Shown: one piece after another, positions 46,474-58,177 of the stretch
How the letters are laid out: every line of letters starts with the position of its first letter
Numbering within the stretch: the first letter of the stretch is position 1
DNA from: Methylopila sp. M107
GTDB taxonomy: Bacteria > Pseudomonadota > Alphaproteobacteria > Rhizobiales > Methylopilaceae
Direction: 5' to 3'
Assembly (NCBI RefSeq): GCF_000384475.1
Contig: NZ_ARWB01000001.1
Coordinates: forward strand, 1,220,176-1,284,175
DNA: 64,000 nucleotides
Notes under the pieces: generated by a model
Seen by the model: the letters and a program-made list of their open reading frames with translations, nothing else
Databases searched by the model: none
Told to the model about the DNA's origin: nothing
Made by a program: the position numbers and the translations under genes

Positions 46474-47528
46474 TCGAAGCCGATGGGCCGCCCGAGGCCG
46501 ACCGTCGCGACGGCTGTCCACACCCGCGCGAGACCGCGCGCCTCGTCGGCCACCGGGACGCCGAGCAGGCGCTGCTGTCGGCATTCCGTTCGGGCCGGAT
46601 GCATCACGCCTGGCTGATCACCGGACCCGAGGGCGTCGGCAAGGCGACGCTCGCCTATCGCATGGCGCGGTTCGCCTTCGCGTATTCCGATCCCGCTGCC
46701 GCTCAAGGCGCGCTCGACCTCGCGGTCGCAGAGGACGATCCGGCGTTCCGGCGCGTGGCGCGGCTCGCCCATCCCGACCTGCTGTTGCTGCGGCGCGGAT
46801 GGAACGCGGACCGCAAGACCCACTATGGCGACATCCGCGTCGACGACGTCCGGCGCGCGACGTCCTTCTTCGGTTCGACAACGGGCGAGGGCGGCTGGCG
46901 GGTCGCGATCGTCGACGCCGCCGACGACCTCAATGGCGCGTCGGCCAATGCGCTGCTGAAATCGCTCGAGGAGCCGCCGGCCCGGACCATCTTCCTGCTC
47001 GTCGCCGCGACCCCGCGGGCGCTTCCCGCGCCGGTGCGCTCGCGTTGCCGCACCCTCGCGCTGCAGGCGCTTGGATCAACGGACGTTGAGGAAATCCTCA
47101 ACGGTCTGCCGGAGGTGGCGGACGCCCACGACGTCGACGAACGCGCGACCGCGGCGGAACTCGCAGACGGCAGCGTCGCGCGGGCGCTCTCGCTGCTGCG
47201 GACCGACGGCGCCGCGCTCAGGCGCGCGGTCGCGGGCCTTCTCGATCACCTGCCGGCGGTCGACGTGAAAGCGAGCCATGCGCTTGCCGAAGACCTCGCG
47301 CGGAAGGGCGCGGAGGAGCGCTTTTCGCTGTTCGTCGGCCTCGTCGGCGACTGGCTGCACGACCGGGTGAGGGTGAGGGCGCTCTCGGGCGAACCGCGCC
47401 TTGCGCGTTTCGCGGAGACATGGGAGAAAACCGCCCGCGCCGCCCGCGAGGTCGAGATCTTCAATCTCGACCGCCGACCCTTCGTCCTAGAGACGCTGAC
47501 CGAGCTCTCCGGCCTCGCGCGCCGCTGA
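46470..47528 (+). CDS. holB: DNA polymerase III subunit delta-prime
   Basis: A 352-aa clamp-loader subunit. AAA+ features: [25 protein letters not shown], and the [20 protein letters not shown] core with SRC-like [12 protein letters not shown]. It loads the beta clamp together with gamma/tau and delta. Overlap of its ATG with the tmk stop, followed by metG 31 bp downstream, matches the common alphaproteobacterial order dacA-tmk-holB-metG-tatD. Confidence 0.93.
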   Translation: MIEADGPPEADRRDGCPHPRETARLVGHRDAEQALLSAFRSGRMHHAWLITGPEGVGKATLAYRMARFAFAYSDPAAAQGALDLAVAEDDPAFRRVARLAHPDLLLLRRGWNADRKTHYGDIRVDDVRRATSFFGSTTGEGGWRVAIVDAADDLNGASANALLKSLEEPPARTIFLLVAATPRALPAPVRSRCRTLALQALGSTDVEEILNGLPEVADAHDVDERATAAELADGSVARALSLLRTDGAALRRAVAGLLDHLPAVDVKASHALAEDLARKGAEERFSLFVGLVGDWLHDRVRVRALSGEPRLARFAETWEKTARAAREVEIFNLDRRPFVLETLTELSGLARR

Positions 47529-47559
47529 CGCGGGCTCCGACCGAGACCGAAGAACAGCG

Positions 47560-49122
47560 ATGCCGGACGCCAAGAAGCCCTACTATATCACCACCGCGAT
47601 CGCCTATCCCAACGGCGCGCCGCATATCGGACACGTCTACGAGGCGATCGCGACCGACGCGATCGCGCGGTTCCACGCGCTCGACGGGCGGGACGTGCGC
47701 TTCCTGACCGGCACCGACGAGCACGGCCTGAAGATGTCCCAGACCGCGGCGCGCGAGGGCGTGAAGCCATTCGACTGGGCGACCACGAACGCGGCGCGCT
47801 TCAAGGCGATGGACGAGCGCTACGGGATCTCGTTCGACCGCTTCATCCGCACCACCGATAAGGACCATTACGCCGCGAGCCAGGAGCTATGGCGGCGGAT
47901 GGCGGCGTCCGGCGACGTCTATCTCGGCAAGTACGAAGGCTGGTACTCGGTCCGCGACGAAGCCTATTTCGACGAGAGCGAGACGACCGTCGGCGAGGGG
48001 GGCAAGCGCTTCGCGCCGTCGGGCGCGCCAGTCGAGTGGGTGGTGGAGGAGAGCTACTTCTTCCGCCTGTCGGCCTATCAGGACCGGCTGCTGAAGCTCT
48101 ACGAGGACGAGCCCGGCTTCATCGGCCCGGACGCGCGACGGAACGAAGTTCTGGCCTTCGTCAATCGCGGCCTGCAGGACCTCTCGATCAGCCGCACGAC
48201 GTTCGATTGGGGCGTGCCCGTGCCGGGCGACCCGAAACACGTCATGTATGTCTGGGTGGACGCGCTCACGAACTACATCACCGGCGCGGGATTTCCGGAC
48301 GAGGCGTCGGAGCTGTGGCGCTACTGGCCGGCGGACCTGCACGTCATCGGCAAGGACATCATCCGCTTCCACACGGTGTTCTGGCCGGCCTTCCTGATGT
48401 CGGCGGGGATCCCGCTGCCGAAACGCGTGTTCGCGCACGGCTTCCTGTACAATCGCGGGGAGAAGATGTCGAAGTCGGTCGGCAACGTGGTCGATCCCTT
48501 CGCGCTCGCCGACGGCTATGGCGTCGACGCCGTCCGCTACTTCCTGCTGCGCGAGGTGCCGTTCGGCCAGGACGGCTCCTACAGCCACGACGCGATCGTC
48601 GGGCGGCTGAACGCCGACCTCGCCAACGACCTCGGCAACCTCGCCCAGCGCTCGCTGTCGATGATCGGCAAGAACTGCGACGGCGAGGTTCCGACGCCCG
48701 GCGCCTTCACGGACGCCGACGCCGCGCTGCTGGCCTCCGTCGATGCGCTGTTGGGGAAGACGCGCTCGGCCTTCGACGACCTCGCTCTGCACACCGTCCT
48801 GTCGACGATCTGGGCCGTGGTGGCGGACGCCAACCGCTACTTTGCGAGCCAGGAGCCCTGGGCGCTGAAGAAGACCGATCCGGAGCGCATGGCGACGGTG
48901 CTCTACGTCACCGCCGAGACCGTGCGTCAGGTCGCCATTCTGGCGCAGCCTTTCGTTCCGGAGTCGGCGTCGAGGCTGCTCGGACTGCTTGGCGTTCCGG
49001 ACGATCGGCGCGATTTCGCGGCGCTGGGGCAGGGCGGACGGCTGGCTCCCGGGGCCGCTCTGCCGGCGCCCCAGCCGGTCTTTCCGCGCTTCGTCGAGCC
49101 TCCGACCGAGGCCGCTCAGTGA
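47560..49122 (+). CDS. metG: Methionyl-tRNA synthetase
   Basis: A 520-aa class I enzyme: HIGH motif in [19 protein letters not shown] in [13 protein letters not shown]. The connective region contains [12 protein letters not shown] without a Cys-based zinc knuckle, which fits the MetG2-type short form. There is no C-terminal dimerisation (EMAP-like) domain. ATG 47560. The stop overlaps the possible GTG start of tatD. Confidence 0.95.
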   Translation: MPDAKKPYYITTAIAYPNGAPHIGHVYEAIATDAIARFHALDGRDVRFLTGTDEHGLKMSQTAAREGVKPFDWATTNAARFKAMDERYGISFDRFIRTTDKDHYAASQELWRRMAASGDVYLGKYEGWYSVRDEAYFDESETTVGEGGKRFAPSGAPVEWVVEESYFFRLSAYQDRLLKLYEDEPGFIGPDARRNEVLAFVNRGLQDLSISRTTFDWGVPVPGDPKHVMYVWVDALTNYITGAGFPDEASELWRYWPADLHVIGKDIIRFHTVFWPAFLMSAGIPLPKRVFAHGFLYNRGEKMSKSVGNVVDPFALADGYGVDAVRYFLLREVPFGQDGSYSHDAIVGRLNADLANDLGNLAQRSLSMIGKNCDGEVPTPGAFTDADAALLASVDALLGKTRSAFDDLALHTVLSTIWAVVADANRYFASQEPWALKKTDPERMATVLYVTAETVRQVAILAQPFVPESASRLLGLLGVPDDRRDFAALGQGGRLAPGAALPAPQPVFPRFVEPPTEAAQ

Positions 49123-49133
49123 GCGGCGACGCC

Positions 49134-49946
49134 ATGACCATCGTCGACAGCCACTGTCATCTCGACTTCGAAGACTTCGCGCCCGAACGCGACGCCATCG
49201 TCGCGCGGGCGCACGCGGCCGGCGTCGGGCTGATGGTCACGATCTCGACCCGCGTTCGCCGTTTCGAGCAGGTCCTCGCGCTGGTCGAGCGTTATCCGGG
49301 CGTGTTCGGCACGGTCGGCACCCATCCGCACAACGCCCATGAAGAACTCGACGTCACGACGGAAGAGCTCATCCGGCTGGCGGACCACCCGAAGATCGTG
49401 GGCCTCGGCGAGGCGGGCCTCGACTACCATTACGAGGGCGACTACGCCGCGCAGGAGCAGGGTTTCCGAACCCACATCGCGGCCGCGCGCGAGACCGGCC
49501 TGCCGCTCGTCATTCATTCCCGCGCGGCCGACGAGCGCATGATCGCGGTTCTGGAGGAGGAGACGGGGAAGGGCGCCTTCCCGGCCGTGCTGCACTGCTT
49601 TTCCTCCGGCGCGGAACTCGCGCGGCGAGGCGTCGCGCTCGGCCTCTACGTGTCGTTCTCCGGCATCCTGACTTTCAAGCGCTCCGAAGAGCTGCGCGCC
49701 ATCGCGGCCGAGGTTCCAGCCGACCGGCTGCTGGTCGAGACCGACGCGCCCTATCTCGCGCCCGAACCGTTCCGCGGCAAACGCAACGAACCCGCCCACA
49801 CTACGCGCACCGCGAAAGTGCTGGGCGACGTGCGCGGCTGGAGCGAGGCCGAGGCCGCCCGCATCACGACAGACAATTTCTTCAGATTGTTCAGCAAGGT
49901 GGACAGGGAAGCTCTCGTATCGCCAAAAGCCGAGGACGCCGCGTGA
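49134..49946 (+). CDS. tatD: TatD-family metal-dependent DNase
   Basis: A 270-aa TIM-barrel hydrolase, HxH in DSHCHLDFEDF, metal ligands in GLGEAGLDYHY, VIHSRAADE and HCFSSG, terminal ETDAPYLAPEP. TatD proteins are 3'-5' exonucleases linked to DNA repair. ATG 49134 is preferred; GTG 49119 would overlap the metG stop. The next gene starts 4 bp before its stop. Confidence 0.93.
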   Translation: MTIVDSHCHLDFEDFAPERDAIVARAHAAGVGLMVTISTRVRRFEQVLALVERYPGVFGTVGTHPHNAHEELDVTTEELIRLADHPKIVGLGEAGLDYHYEGDYAAQEQGFRTHIAAARETGLPLVIHSRAADERMIAVLEEETGKGAFPAVLHCFSSGAELARRGVALGLYVSFSGILTFKRSEELRAIAAEVPADRLLVETDAPYLAPEPFRGKRNEPAHTTRTAKVLGDVRGWSEAEAARITTDNFFRLFSKVDREALVSPKAEDAA

Positions 49947-50743
49947 CGCTGCGCGTCACCATCCTCGGCTGCGGATCGTCCGGCGGGGTGCCGCGGGTCG
50001 CGAGCGGCTGGGGGAAATGCGATCCGAACGAGCCCCGCAACCGGCGCCGGCGCTGCTCGATCATGGTCGAGCAGGTAGCTGACGACGGCGGCGTCACCCG
50101 CGTCGTCGTCGACACCGGCCCGGATCTGAGGGAACAGCTGCTGAGCGCCGGCGTCGACCGCCTCGACGGCGTGCTCTACACCCATGAGCATGCGGACCAT
50201 ACGCACGGCATCGACGACCTGCGGCCGCTCGCGATCCACGGCTCGGGGCTCGTCGAAATCTGGTGCGACGAGAGGATGTCGGGCTTCCTGAACGAGCGCT
50301 TCGGCTATGTCTTCCACACGCCGCCCGGCAGCGACTATCCGCCGATCCTCAAGGAACGCAGGCTCGTCGCCGGCCTCGCGACGCGGATCGAAGGGCAGGG
50401 CGGCGTGCTCGAAGCGCTTCCTTTCGAGGTGGCGCACGGCCGCGAGCGCGCGCTCGGATTCCGCTTCGGCGCCCTCGCCTATCTGCCTGACGTCAATGAC
50501 ATTCCGGACGTCGCGGCGGAGCAGCTGGCGGGCCTCGACGTCTGGATCGTCGACGCGTTGCGCGACACGCCGCATCCCTCGCATTTCTCGCTCGACGAGG
50601 CGCTCGGCTGGATCGATCGGATCAAGCCGCGCCGTGCGATCCTCACCAATCTCCACACCGACCTCGACTACCGGACGCTGAAGGCACGGCTGCCGGACAA
50701 TATCGACGTCGCCTTCGACGGCATGGTCATCGAGACGGCGTGA
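49943..50743 (+). CDS. MBL-fold metallohydrolase (PhnP-like)
   Basis: A 266-aa metallo-beta-lactamase-fold phosphodiesterase-like enzyme: the metal motif THEHADHTHGIDDL, N-terminal LGCGSSGGVPR and C-terminal ILTNLHTDLDYRTL. Relatives act as cyclic phosphodiesterases (PhnP) or carbamoyltransferase partners; the substrate here is unknown. It follows tatD with a 4-bp overlap (GTG start), as in many Hyphomicrobiales genomes. Confidence 0.88.
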   Translation: MTLRVTILGCGSSGGVPRVASGWGKCDPNEPRNRRRRCSIMVEQVADDGGVTRVVVDTGPDLREQLLSAGVDRLDGVLYTHEHADHTHGIDDLRPLAIHGSGLVEIWCDERMSGFLNERFGYVFHTPPGSDYPPILKERRLVAGLATRIEGQGGVLEALPFEVAHGRERALGFRFGALAYLPDVNDIPDVAAEQLAGLDVWIVDALRDTPHPSHFSLDEALGWIDRIKPRRAILTNLHTDLDYRTLKARLPDNIDVAFDGMVIETA

Positions 50744-50793
50744 GTTCGGCGGGCGTCGGCGCTCGCAGTCCCGATGGTCCACAGGCGCATCGC

Positions 50794-51855
50794 ATGTCCC
50801 GCTTCCTGATCTACGGCGCGACCGGCTACACGGGGACGCTCTGCGCCGAACACGCCGCCGCTGTTGGGCTGAGCCCGATCCTCGCAGGCCGCGACGCCGC
50901 GAAGGCGAGGGCGCTTGGAGAGCGGCTGGGGCTCGACTGGCGCGCCTTCCCGCTCGACGAACCGACGCGGCTCGCCAATGGCCTCGCCGGCGTCTCGGCC
51001 GTGCTTCACGTCGCCGGCCCGTTCTCCGCGACCTCACGGCCGATGGCCGACGCCTGCCTCAACGCCGGCGTCCACTATGTCGACGTCACCGGCGAGATCG
51101 AGGTGTTCGAGGCCCTGGCGGCGCGGGACGTGGAAGCGAAAGCGAGGGCGGTCGCCCTCCTCCCGGGCGCAGGCTTCGACGTCGCGCCGAGCGACTGCCT
51201 CGCGGCCCATGTCGTGCGCCGCCTGCCCTCCGCGACGCGGCTGAGGCTCTCGATCGGCGGCTTCGGCGGCCTGTCGGGCGCAAGCCGCGGAACCGCCAAG
51301 ACCATGCTGGAGGCCGCTGGCCATGGCTGCCGGGCAAGGCGCGGCGGGCGGATCGTCACGCTGGACGCCGCGCCTCGCGGCGTGGTCGATTTCGGCGCAG
51401 GCCCGCGGCCGACCGTCGGCGTGAGCTGGGGCGACGTCTCGACCGCGTTCCGCTCGACCGGCGTCCCGGACATCGACGTCGCCTTCGAGGCGACGCCTGC
51501 GATGCGCAAGGCCGCGACCGCGCCGAAGCTCGCACGCCGGCTTCTGGGCGCCGGGCTGACGCAGCGGCTGCTGAAGCGGCTCATCGAGACCCGGCTGCCG
51601 CCCGGGCCGACGGCGGAGCAGCGAGCGGCCGGCGGAACCGTCATCGTCGCCGAGGTGTGGGACGACGCAGGCGGCTCGGCCGCGAGCCGCCTGACGACGC
51701 CGGACGCCTATGCGCTGACCGCCTTGACGGCGGTCGAGACCGCGCGGCGCGCTGCGGCGGGCGAGATCGCGCCAGGCTGCCAGACGCCAGCGACGGCTTT
51801 CGGACCTGACTTCATATTGTCGTTCCAAGACGCTGTCAGAACTGACATTTTTTGA
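50794..51855 (+). CDS. Saccharopine dehydrogenase-like NAD(P)-binding protein
   Basis: A 353-aa oxidoreductase of the trans-acting enoyl reductase / saccharopine dehydrogenase NADP-binding group. The Rossmann motif is IYGATGYTGTLCAEHA, followed by AGRDAAKARALGERL and VDVTGEIEVFEALAARD. It may reduce a lipid or amino acid intermediate, the substrate being unassigned. ATG 50794. Its last 20 bases overlap the convergent cytochrome b561 gene. Confidence 0.82.
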   Translation: MSRFLIYGATGYTGTLCAEHAAAVGLSPILAGRDAAKARALGERLGLDWRAFPLDEPTRLANGLAGVSAVLHVAGPFSATSRPMADACLNAGVHYVDVTGEIEVFEALAARDVEAKARAVALLPGAGFDVAPSDCLAAHVVRRLPSATRLRLSIGGFGGLSGASRGTAKTMLEAAGHGCRARRGGRIVTLDAAPRGVVDFGAGPRPTVGVSWGDVSTAFRSTGVPDIDVAFEATPAMRKAATAPKLARRLLGAGLTQRLLKRLIETRLPPGPTAEQRAAGGTVIVAEVWDDAGGSAASRLTTPDAYALTALTAVETARRAAAGEIAPGCQTPATAFGPDFILSFQDAVRTDIF

Positions 51856-52393
51856 TGTCTCGATGAAGCGCTGTCGGCAGCATCCCGATGAGCGTGTCGT
51901 CGCGATTCCCGAAATGGTGCTTGAGAGCGGCGGCGACATGACCGCCGATCAGCGCCGCGAAGACAATCGCGAGGCTAAGATGCAGTGCGGCCGCGACGGC
52001 GAAGGTCGAGGCGTCCGGCGAAACGAGATCCGGCATCCGGAACAGGCCGAAGAACAGCGTTGGGATCTCGAGCGGCGAGGCGGAGGCCGTCGCCCAGCCG
52101 CTCAGCGGCGTCGCGAACAGCAGCGCCCACAACAGGGCCCGTCCAATTCGGACAAGCGATCGTTCGAGCCTTCCGGAGGGCAGGGCGGGCGCCCTCCTCA
52201 CGCCGAGATGCGCGACGCGCAGCAGGACGACGCCAAGCGCCACGAAGCCGAACGACTTGTGCAGTTGGAACAGGTCGAACCGCTCCGCCATCGGGATCGA
52301 CGGGCTCATCATCTTCCAGCCGAGCACGAGCAGCCCGATCACGAGCGCGGCTGTCGCCCAGTGCAACGCCTTCGCGGTCCCGCTCCAGCGCAT
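51836..52393 (-). CDS. Cytochrome b561 family protein
   Basis: A 185-aa inner-membrane di-heme cytochrome with four transmembrane segments. Haem-ligand His candidates lie in KALHWATAALV, LHKSFGF, AALHLSLAIVF and IGGHVAAALKHHF. It may oxidise quinol or pass electrons to periplasmic partners. It lies immediately after a YceI gene on the same strand, a recurrent pair (YceI proteins bind isoprenoids or quinone-like ligands). Confidence 0.88.
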   Translation of the reverse strand: MRWSGTAKALHWATAALVIGLLVLGWKMMSPSIPMAERFDLFQLHKSFGFVALGVVLLRVAHLGVRRAPALPSGRLERSLVRIGRALLWALLFATPLSGWATASASPLEIPTLFFGLFRMPDLVSPDASTFAVAAALHLSLAIVFAALIGGHVAAALKHHFGNRDDTLIGMLPTALHRDIKKCQF

Positions 52394-52402
52394 CGCCTGC
52401 CC

Positions 52403-53050
52403 TCAGTTTCCAACGACTGTCCGGGTCGACACTCGTATCGAGACGTCGTCGGACACAAGCGGGATCGCCTCCTTCATGCCGAAATCGCTGCGGCGGATCA
52501 CGGCGGTCGCCGTCAGTCCCAGCGCAGCGCGGCTTTCGGCGCCGTCGACCGCGACACGCACTGTCAATGGCCGCGTGACGCCGTGGAGCGTGAGATCGCC
52601 GCGCACTTCGACGCTCGCGGCGTCGAGCTTCCGGACCGACGTCGAGCGGAAGCTCATCTGCGGATAGTCCGTGGCGTCGAGGAACGTGCCCTTGATGTAG
52701 TCGTCGAGCTGGCGGGAGCCGGTGTCGACGGACGCGGTCGCGACCGTGAAATCGACGCTGCTGTTCTGCGGCTTGTCGAAGTCGACGTCGAGCCGCGCCG
52801 AGACCGAGCGGAACTCGCCATGGGTCTTGCCGAATCCGAGCGAGCCTATGTCGAAGCCGACATGGGTTTTGGATTGGTCGATGGCGTGATTTGCGCCGGC
52901 CTGCGCCGCGCTGGACAAGGCGAGCGTCAGCGACAGGCGCCGGCGAGCCGGAATTTGACGAAGTCCATGGCGATGGATCCGATCCTGATGCGTTGTGCGG
53001 CAGGTTGCGCCGCGCCGGCGATCGCCAGACTGACGGGCATCGTCAGCCAA
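52403..53050 (-). CDS. YceI family periplasmic protein
   Basis: The frame encodes a YceI lipocalin-like protein: AIDQSKTHVGFDIGSLGFGKTHGEFRSVSA, then FTVATASVDTGSRQLDDYIKGTFLDA and LTLHGVTRPLTVRV. YceI proteins bind polyisoprenoid or amphiphilic ligands. A signal-like segment (LSLTLALSSAAQA) is present, but no ATG precedes it in frame. The only frame start is TTG 53050. A competing frame has ATG (52968) and then stops after 13 codons, so a 1-base error or real frameshift near 52930 is likely. Confidence 0.8.
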   Translation of the reverse strand: MADDARQSGDRRRGATCRTTHQDRIHRHGLRQIPARRRLSLTLALSSAAQAGANHAIDQSKTHVGFDIGSLGFGKTHGEFRSVSARLDVDFDKPQNSSVDFTVATASVDTGSRQLDDYIKGTFLDATDYPQMSFRSTSVRKLDAASVEVRGDLTLHGVTRPLTVRVAVDGAESRAALGLTATAVIRRSDFGMKEAIPLVSDDVSIRVSTRTVVGN

Positions 53051-53573
53051 ATGTCAGGTAGCGAGTTCCATAATATATCTTATGCGACTCGTGGACAGGC
53101 GGTCGGACAGTCGGTTTGGACGGGTTGCGGGCGACGGTGCAGCGCGGCGTCGGAAGCTCTTCCAGCGTGCCGCCCTGCTCCACGACCAGCCGTCCCTCAG
53201 GCGTGAGCGCGGCGGCGATCCGGCGCAGCGCCTGCGCCTCGACTTCAGGATGGCGGCCATCGAGCGCGCCGACCCGCACCGCGATTGCGAGGTCATAGGC
53301 GGGCTCGCCGGGCGCGAGCGCGAATGCCTCGACGGCGCAGAGCCGCAGGCTGAGCCGACCGGCGGCGATCTCTTTGCGGCAGGCGGCCTCGGCCAGCGTG
53401 ATCGCCTTCGCAGAGCGGTCGACGCCGAGCACGTGGCCGTCGCCGATCCGCGCCGCTATCGCGCGCGCCAGCGCGCCAGGGCCGCAGCCGAACTCGATGA
53501 CCCTCACGCCCGACGACAGCGGGAGCGCTTCGGCGACCCGGAGGAGGCGCGGGGAGTGAGCCGGGGCGCTCAT
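53043..53573 (-). CDS. Class I SAM-dependent methyltransferase
   Basis: A 176-aa methyltransferase with the Rossmann motif VIEFGCGPGALARAIAARIG, the acidic residue in LGVDRSAKAITLA and the later YDLAIAVRVGALDGRHPEVEAQALRRIAAAL. It is small, without an extra domain. The substrate is unknown. Start ATG 53571-53573. Its end overlaps the YceI frame start. Confidence 0.78.
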   Translation of the reverse strand: MSAPAHSPRLLRVAEALPLSSGVRVIEFGCGPGALARAIAARIGDGHVLGVDRSAKAITLAEAACRKEIAAGRLSLRLCAVEAFALAPGEPAYDLAIAVRVGALDGRHPEVEAQALRRIAAALTPEGRLVVEQGGTLEELPTPRCTVARNPSKPTVRPPVHESHKIYYGTRYLTFG

Positions 53574-53647
53574 CGTCTTCCCGCCCTGCCCTTGACCGCT
53601 CAGCAGGGTTGCGCGAGGGCTCGGGCGAACCGGTTCGAGGTCCTGTC

Positions 53648-54475
53648 ATGACGCCCTCAAGAGACATTTTTCGCCTGATCGAGATCATGGCGGCGCTGAG
53701 GACGCCCGTCACGGGCTGCCCGTGGGACCTCGAGCAGAGCTTCGAGACGATCGCGCCCTACACGATCGAGGAGGCCTACGAGGTCGCCGACGCCATCCAG
53801 CGCGCCGACATGCTCGACCTGAGGGACGAGCTGGGAGACCTGCTGCTGCAGGTCGTCTACCACGCCCGTCTCGCCGAGGAGCGCGGCGCCTTCGCGTTCG
53901 GCGACGTGGTCCAGGCGGTCACGGCCAAGATGGTCCGCCGGCATCCGCATGTGTTCGGCGACGCGCGCGGGCTCGGGACCGAAGCCGTCAACGCGCAGTG
54001 GGACCGCATCAAGGCGGAGGAAAAGGCGGCGAGGGCGGCGGAGCGCGGCGCGGTCGAGGAACGGCCCGCGAGCCTCATGGACGCCGCCCCGATCGCCCTG
54101 CCCGGCCTGACGCGCGCCGTGAAGCTCCAGAAGCAAGCGGCGACCGTCGGGTTCGACTGGGACGACATCGCGCTCGTCGTCGGCAAGATCCACGAGGAGG
54201 CGGAGGAGGTCGCGGAGGCCGTCGAAAGCGGCGACCGGGACGCGATCGAGGACGAGATCGGCGACCTGTTCTGCGCCGTCGCCAACCTTGCGCGCCACGC
54301 AGGGATCGATCCGGAAGCCGCGGTCCGTCGCTCCAACGCCAAGTTCGAGCGGCGGTTCCGCGCCATCGAGGCGGCGCTTGCGGCGCAGGGACGGACGCCG
54401 ACCGACAGCGACCTCACCGAGATGGACGCGCTCTGGAACGCCGCCAAGGCGGTCGAGCGGGCCGCGAAGGGGTAG
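53648..54475 (+). CDS. mazG: Nucleoside triphosphate pyrophosphohydrolase MazG
   Basis: A 275-aa house-cleaning enzyme hydrolysing (d)NTPs to monophosphates. Two MazG domains: the first with CPWDLEQSF and EEAYEVADAIQRADMLDLRDELGDLL (EExxE..ExxD metal site), the second around KIHEEAEEVAEAVESGDRDAIEDEIGDLF. ATG 53648 with a GAGG-like site upstream. The two domain signatures are both intact. Confidence 0.95.
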   Translation: MTPSRDIFRLIEIMAALRTPVTGCPWDLEQSFETIAPYTIEEAYEVADAIQRADMLDLRDELGDLLLQVVYHARLAEERGAFAFGDVVQAVTAKMVRRHPHVFGDARGLGTEAVNAQWDRIKAEEKAARAAERGAVEERPASLMDAAPIALPGLTRAVKLQKQAATVGFDWDDIALVVGKIHEEAEEVAEAVESGDRDAIEDEIGDLFCAVANLARHAGIDPEAAVRRSNAKFERRFRAIEAALAAQGRTPTDSDLTEMDALWNAAKAVERAAKG

Positions 54476-54578
54476 GGCCGATCGGTCCGGCAGGGGTCGG
54501 TCCCCTGCCCCCGCGTCAGTGGCTTGGACGCGCCGGATCGCGGAGCAGATATGCCCAAATCCTCCGCGGCAGTCGGGT

Positions 54579-54833
54579 TCAGGCCGCTGCTTCCTCGGCC
54601 TCGAACGCGTCCTGGATGTGAAGCGCAAGCGCGGCCCCCGAGGCGCGCAGGATCGCCCTGTATTCGCGCCTCGTATCGGCGCTGAGCCGAAGCTCGGGGT
54701 CCTCGAGCATCTCGGCGAAGCCGATCAGGTCGTTGGCGTAAGTCCTTATCGGCGCGACGAGATTTCGATCTGCGGGACACGCGCCGAAACGTTCGGCGGC
54801 ATGCATGCGGCCGTCGATCTGAAGTTCGGACAT
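54579..54833 (-). CDS. Small unrecognised protein
   Basis: An 84-aa acidic helical protein (start ATG 54831-54833, with GAGGGGAA about eight bases upstream; a longer frame to 54869 exists). No membrane segment or motif recognised. It lies alone between mazG and an esterase gene on the minus strand. Confidence 0.5.
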   Translation of the reverse strand: MSELQIDGRMHAAERFGACPADRNLVAPIRTYANDLIGFAEMLEDPELRLSADTRREYRAILRASGAALALHIQDAFEAEEAAA

Positions 54834-54984
54834 GGAAGCGTTCCCCTCGACTGCGAGGAATCCTCTCACGGCGGATTCCGGCAGGTCAATGGTTTATTTG
54901 TGGCGAACGGACAACCTCCGCGGGAGGCACGCGGAGAAAGCGCGGACGGATCAACCGCGCCCGCAGGCGCCGCCCTGCGCCGAG

Positions 54985-55995
54985 TCAGTTCGCCGCAGCC
55001 CGCTGGCCTGCCCCGCCCTCTTTGAACGCATCTCGCAGGAAGGCGTTGATCCGACCGATCGCCAGTCGACCCTCCGGCAGGAAGCTCGCAAAGGCCTGCC
55101 AGACATGCGGCATGCGCGGCCAGACCTCGAGGTCGCAGGGCACGCCGGCGGCGCGAAGGCCGGCGTGCAGCCGCCGCGCGTCGTCGAGCAGGATCTCGTC
55201 GCTGCCGCACTGGATGAGCGTCGGCGGAAGTCCCGTCAGGTCGCCGAAGATCGGCGACAGCAGCGGGTTGCGCGCGTCGAAGCCCGGCGCGTAGGCCTGC
55301 ACCACGCTCGGCAGGCCGCGGATGTGGAGCAGCGGATCGAGCAAAGCGTTGAGGCGGAAACTGTCGCCGCTCGCGGTGAAATCCGTGAACGGCGAGAGGC
55401 CGACGGCGGCGGACGGCATTGGCGCGCCGAGCTCCTTGAGCTTGAGCAGCAGCGCGAAGACGAGATTGCCGCCCGCCGAGTCGCCCGCGATCGCGAGCCT
55501 CGACCCGTCGATCCCGCGCGCGACGAGTTCGAGATAGGCGGCGGCGGCGTCTTCGATCGCGGCCGGAAACGGGTGTTCGGGCGCGAGGCGATAATCGAGC
55601 ACGATCACTTCGGCGTCCACGCCGCGCGCGATGCGGCCGGCGATCCCGCGATGGGTGCGCGGCGAGCCGCAGCAGAACGCACCGCCATGCAGGTAGAGGA
55701 CATGCCGGTCGGGCGCCCTGCCCGTCCGCGCATGCGCTTCCGCCGGCAGGCCCGCGAGCGTCGTCGGCCGGCGCGCGACGCCGAACGGCTGGTCCGGCGC
55801 GAGCCGCGCCAGCCTGTCGACGGATCGGCGGATGCGTGCGATGTCGGGCGAGGCGTGCACGCGCGACTTGAAGCCGTAGCGCATCACGATGCGGAGCAGA
55901 CGCGCCTGGGCGCTGAGGGCCCGCGACGCCGACAGGTTTCCGGGAAGGCCGTCGACCCGCATTGCGTGTTCGGAATCAGGCTGGAAAGGACGCAT
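54985..55995 (-). CDS. Alpha/beta hydrolase, HSL-family esterase/lipase
   Basis: A 336-aa serine hydrolase of the hormone-sensitive-lipase group: oxyanion motif HGGAFCCGS, nucleophile elbow GDSAGGN, and C-terminal Asp/His of the triad in SDEILLDDARRLHAGL and PRMPHVWQAF. It is cytosolic with no signal peptide. Start ATG 55993-55995. It is divergent from parE. Probably hydrolyses short-chain esters. Confidence 0.88.
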   Translation of the reverse strand: MRPFQPDSEHAMRVDGLPGNLSASRALSAQARLLRIVMRYGFKSRVHASPDIARIRRSVDRLARLAPDQPFGVARRPTTLAGLPAEAHARTGRAPDRHVLYLHGGAFCCGSPRTHRGIAGRIARGVDAEVIVLDYRLAPEHPFPAAIEDAAAAYLELVARGIDGSRLAIAGDSAGGNLVFALLLKLKELGAPMPSAAVGLSPFTDFTASGDSFRLNALLDPLLHIRGLPSVVQAYAPGFDARNPLLSPIFGDLTGLPPTLIQCGSDEILLDDARRLHAGLRAAGVPCDLEVWPRMPHVWQAFASFLPEGRLAIGRINAFLRDAFKEGGAGQRAAAN

Positions 55996-56083
55996 TTCGG
56001 ATCGAACCCCGCGGCGGCGCCGCTCGGCTTATGCAACACTGTCGATCTTCGTCCGCCAAGACGAATCAGCGATCAAGGCGAAT

Positions 56084-58129
<2,046 letters not shown>

Positions 58130-58177
58130 CGACGTCGGGCTCCAGGCGCGAAGCCCGCTTGGGGGAGGTCGTCCCCG

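Noticed and set aside
47889-49133. Frame continuing upstream of tatD in metG
   Set aside because: Overlaps metG in another frame; the tatD family starts at MTIVDSHCHLDF.
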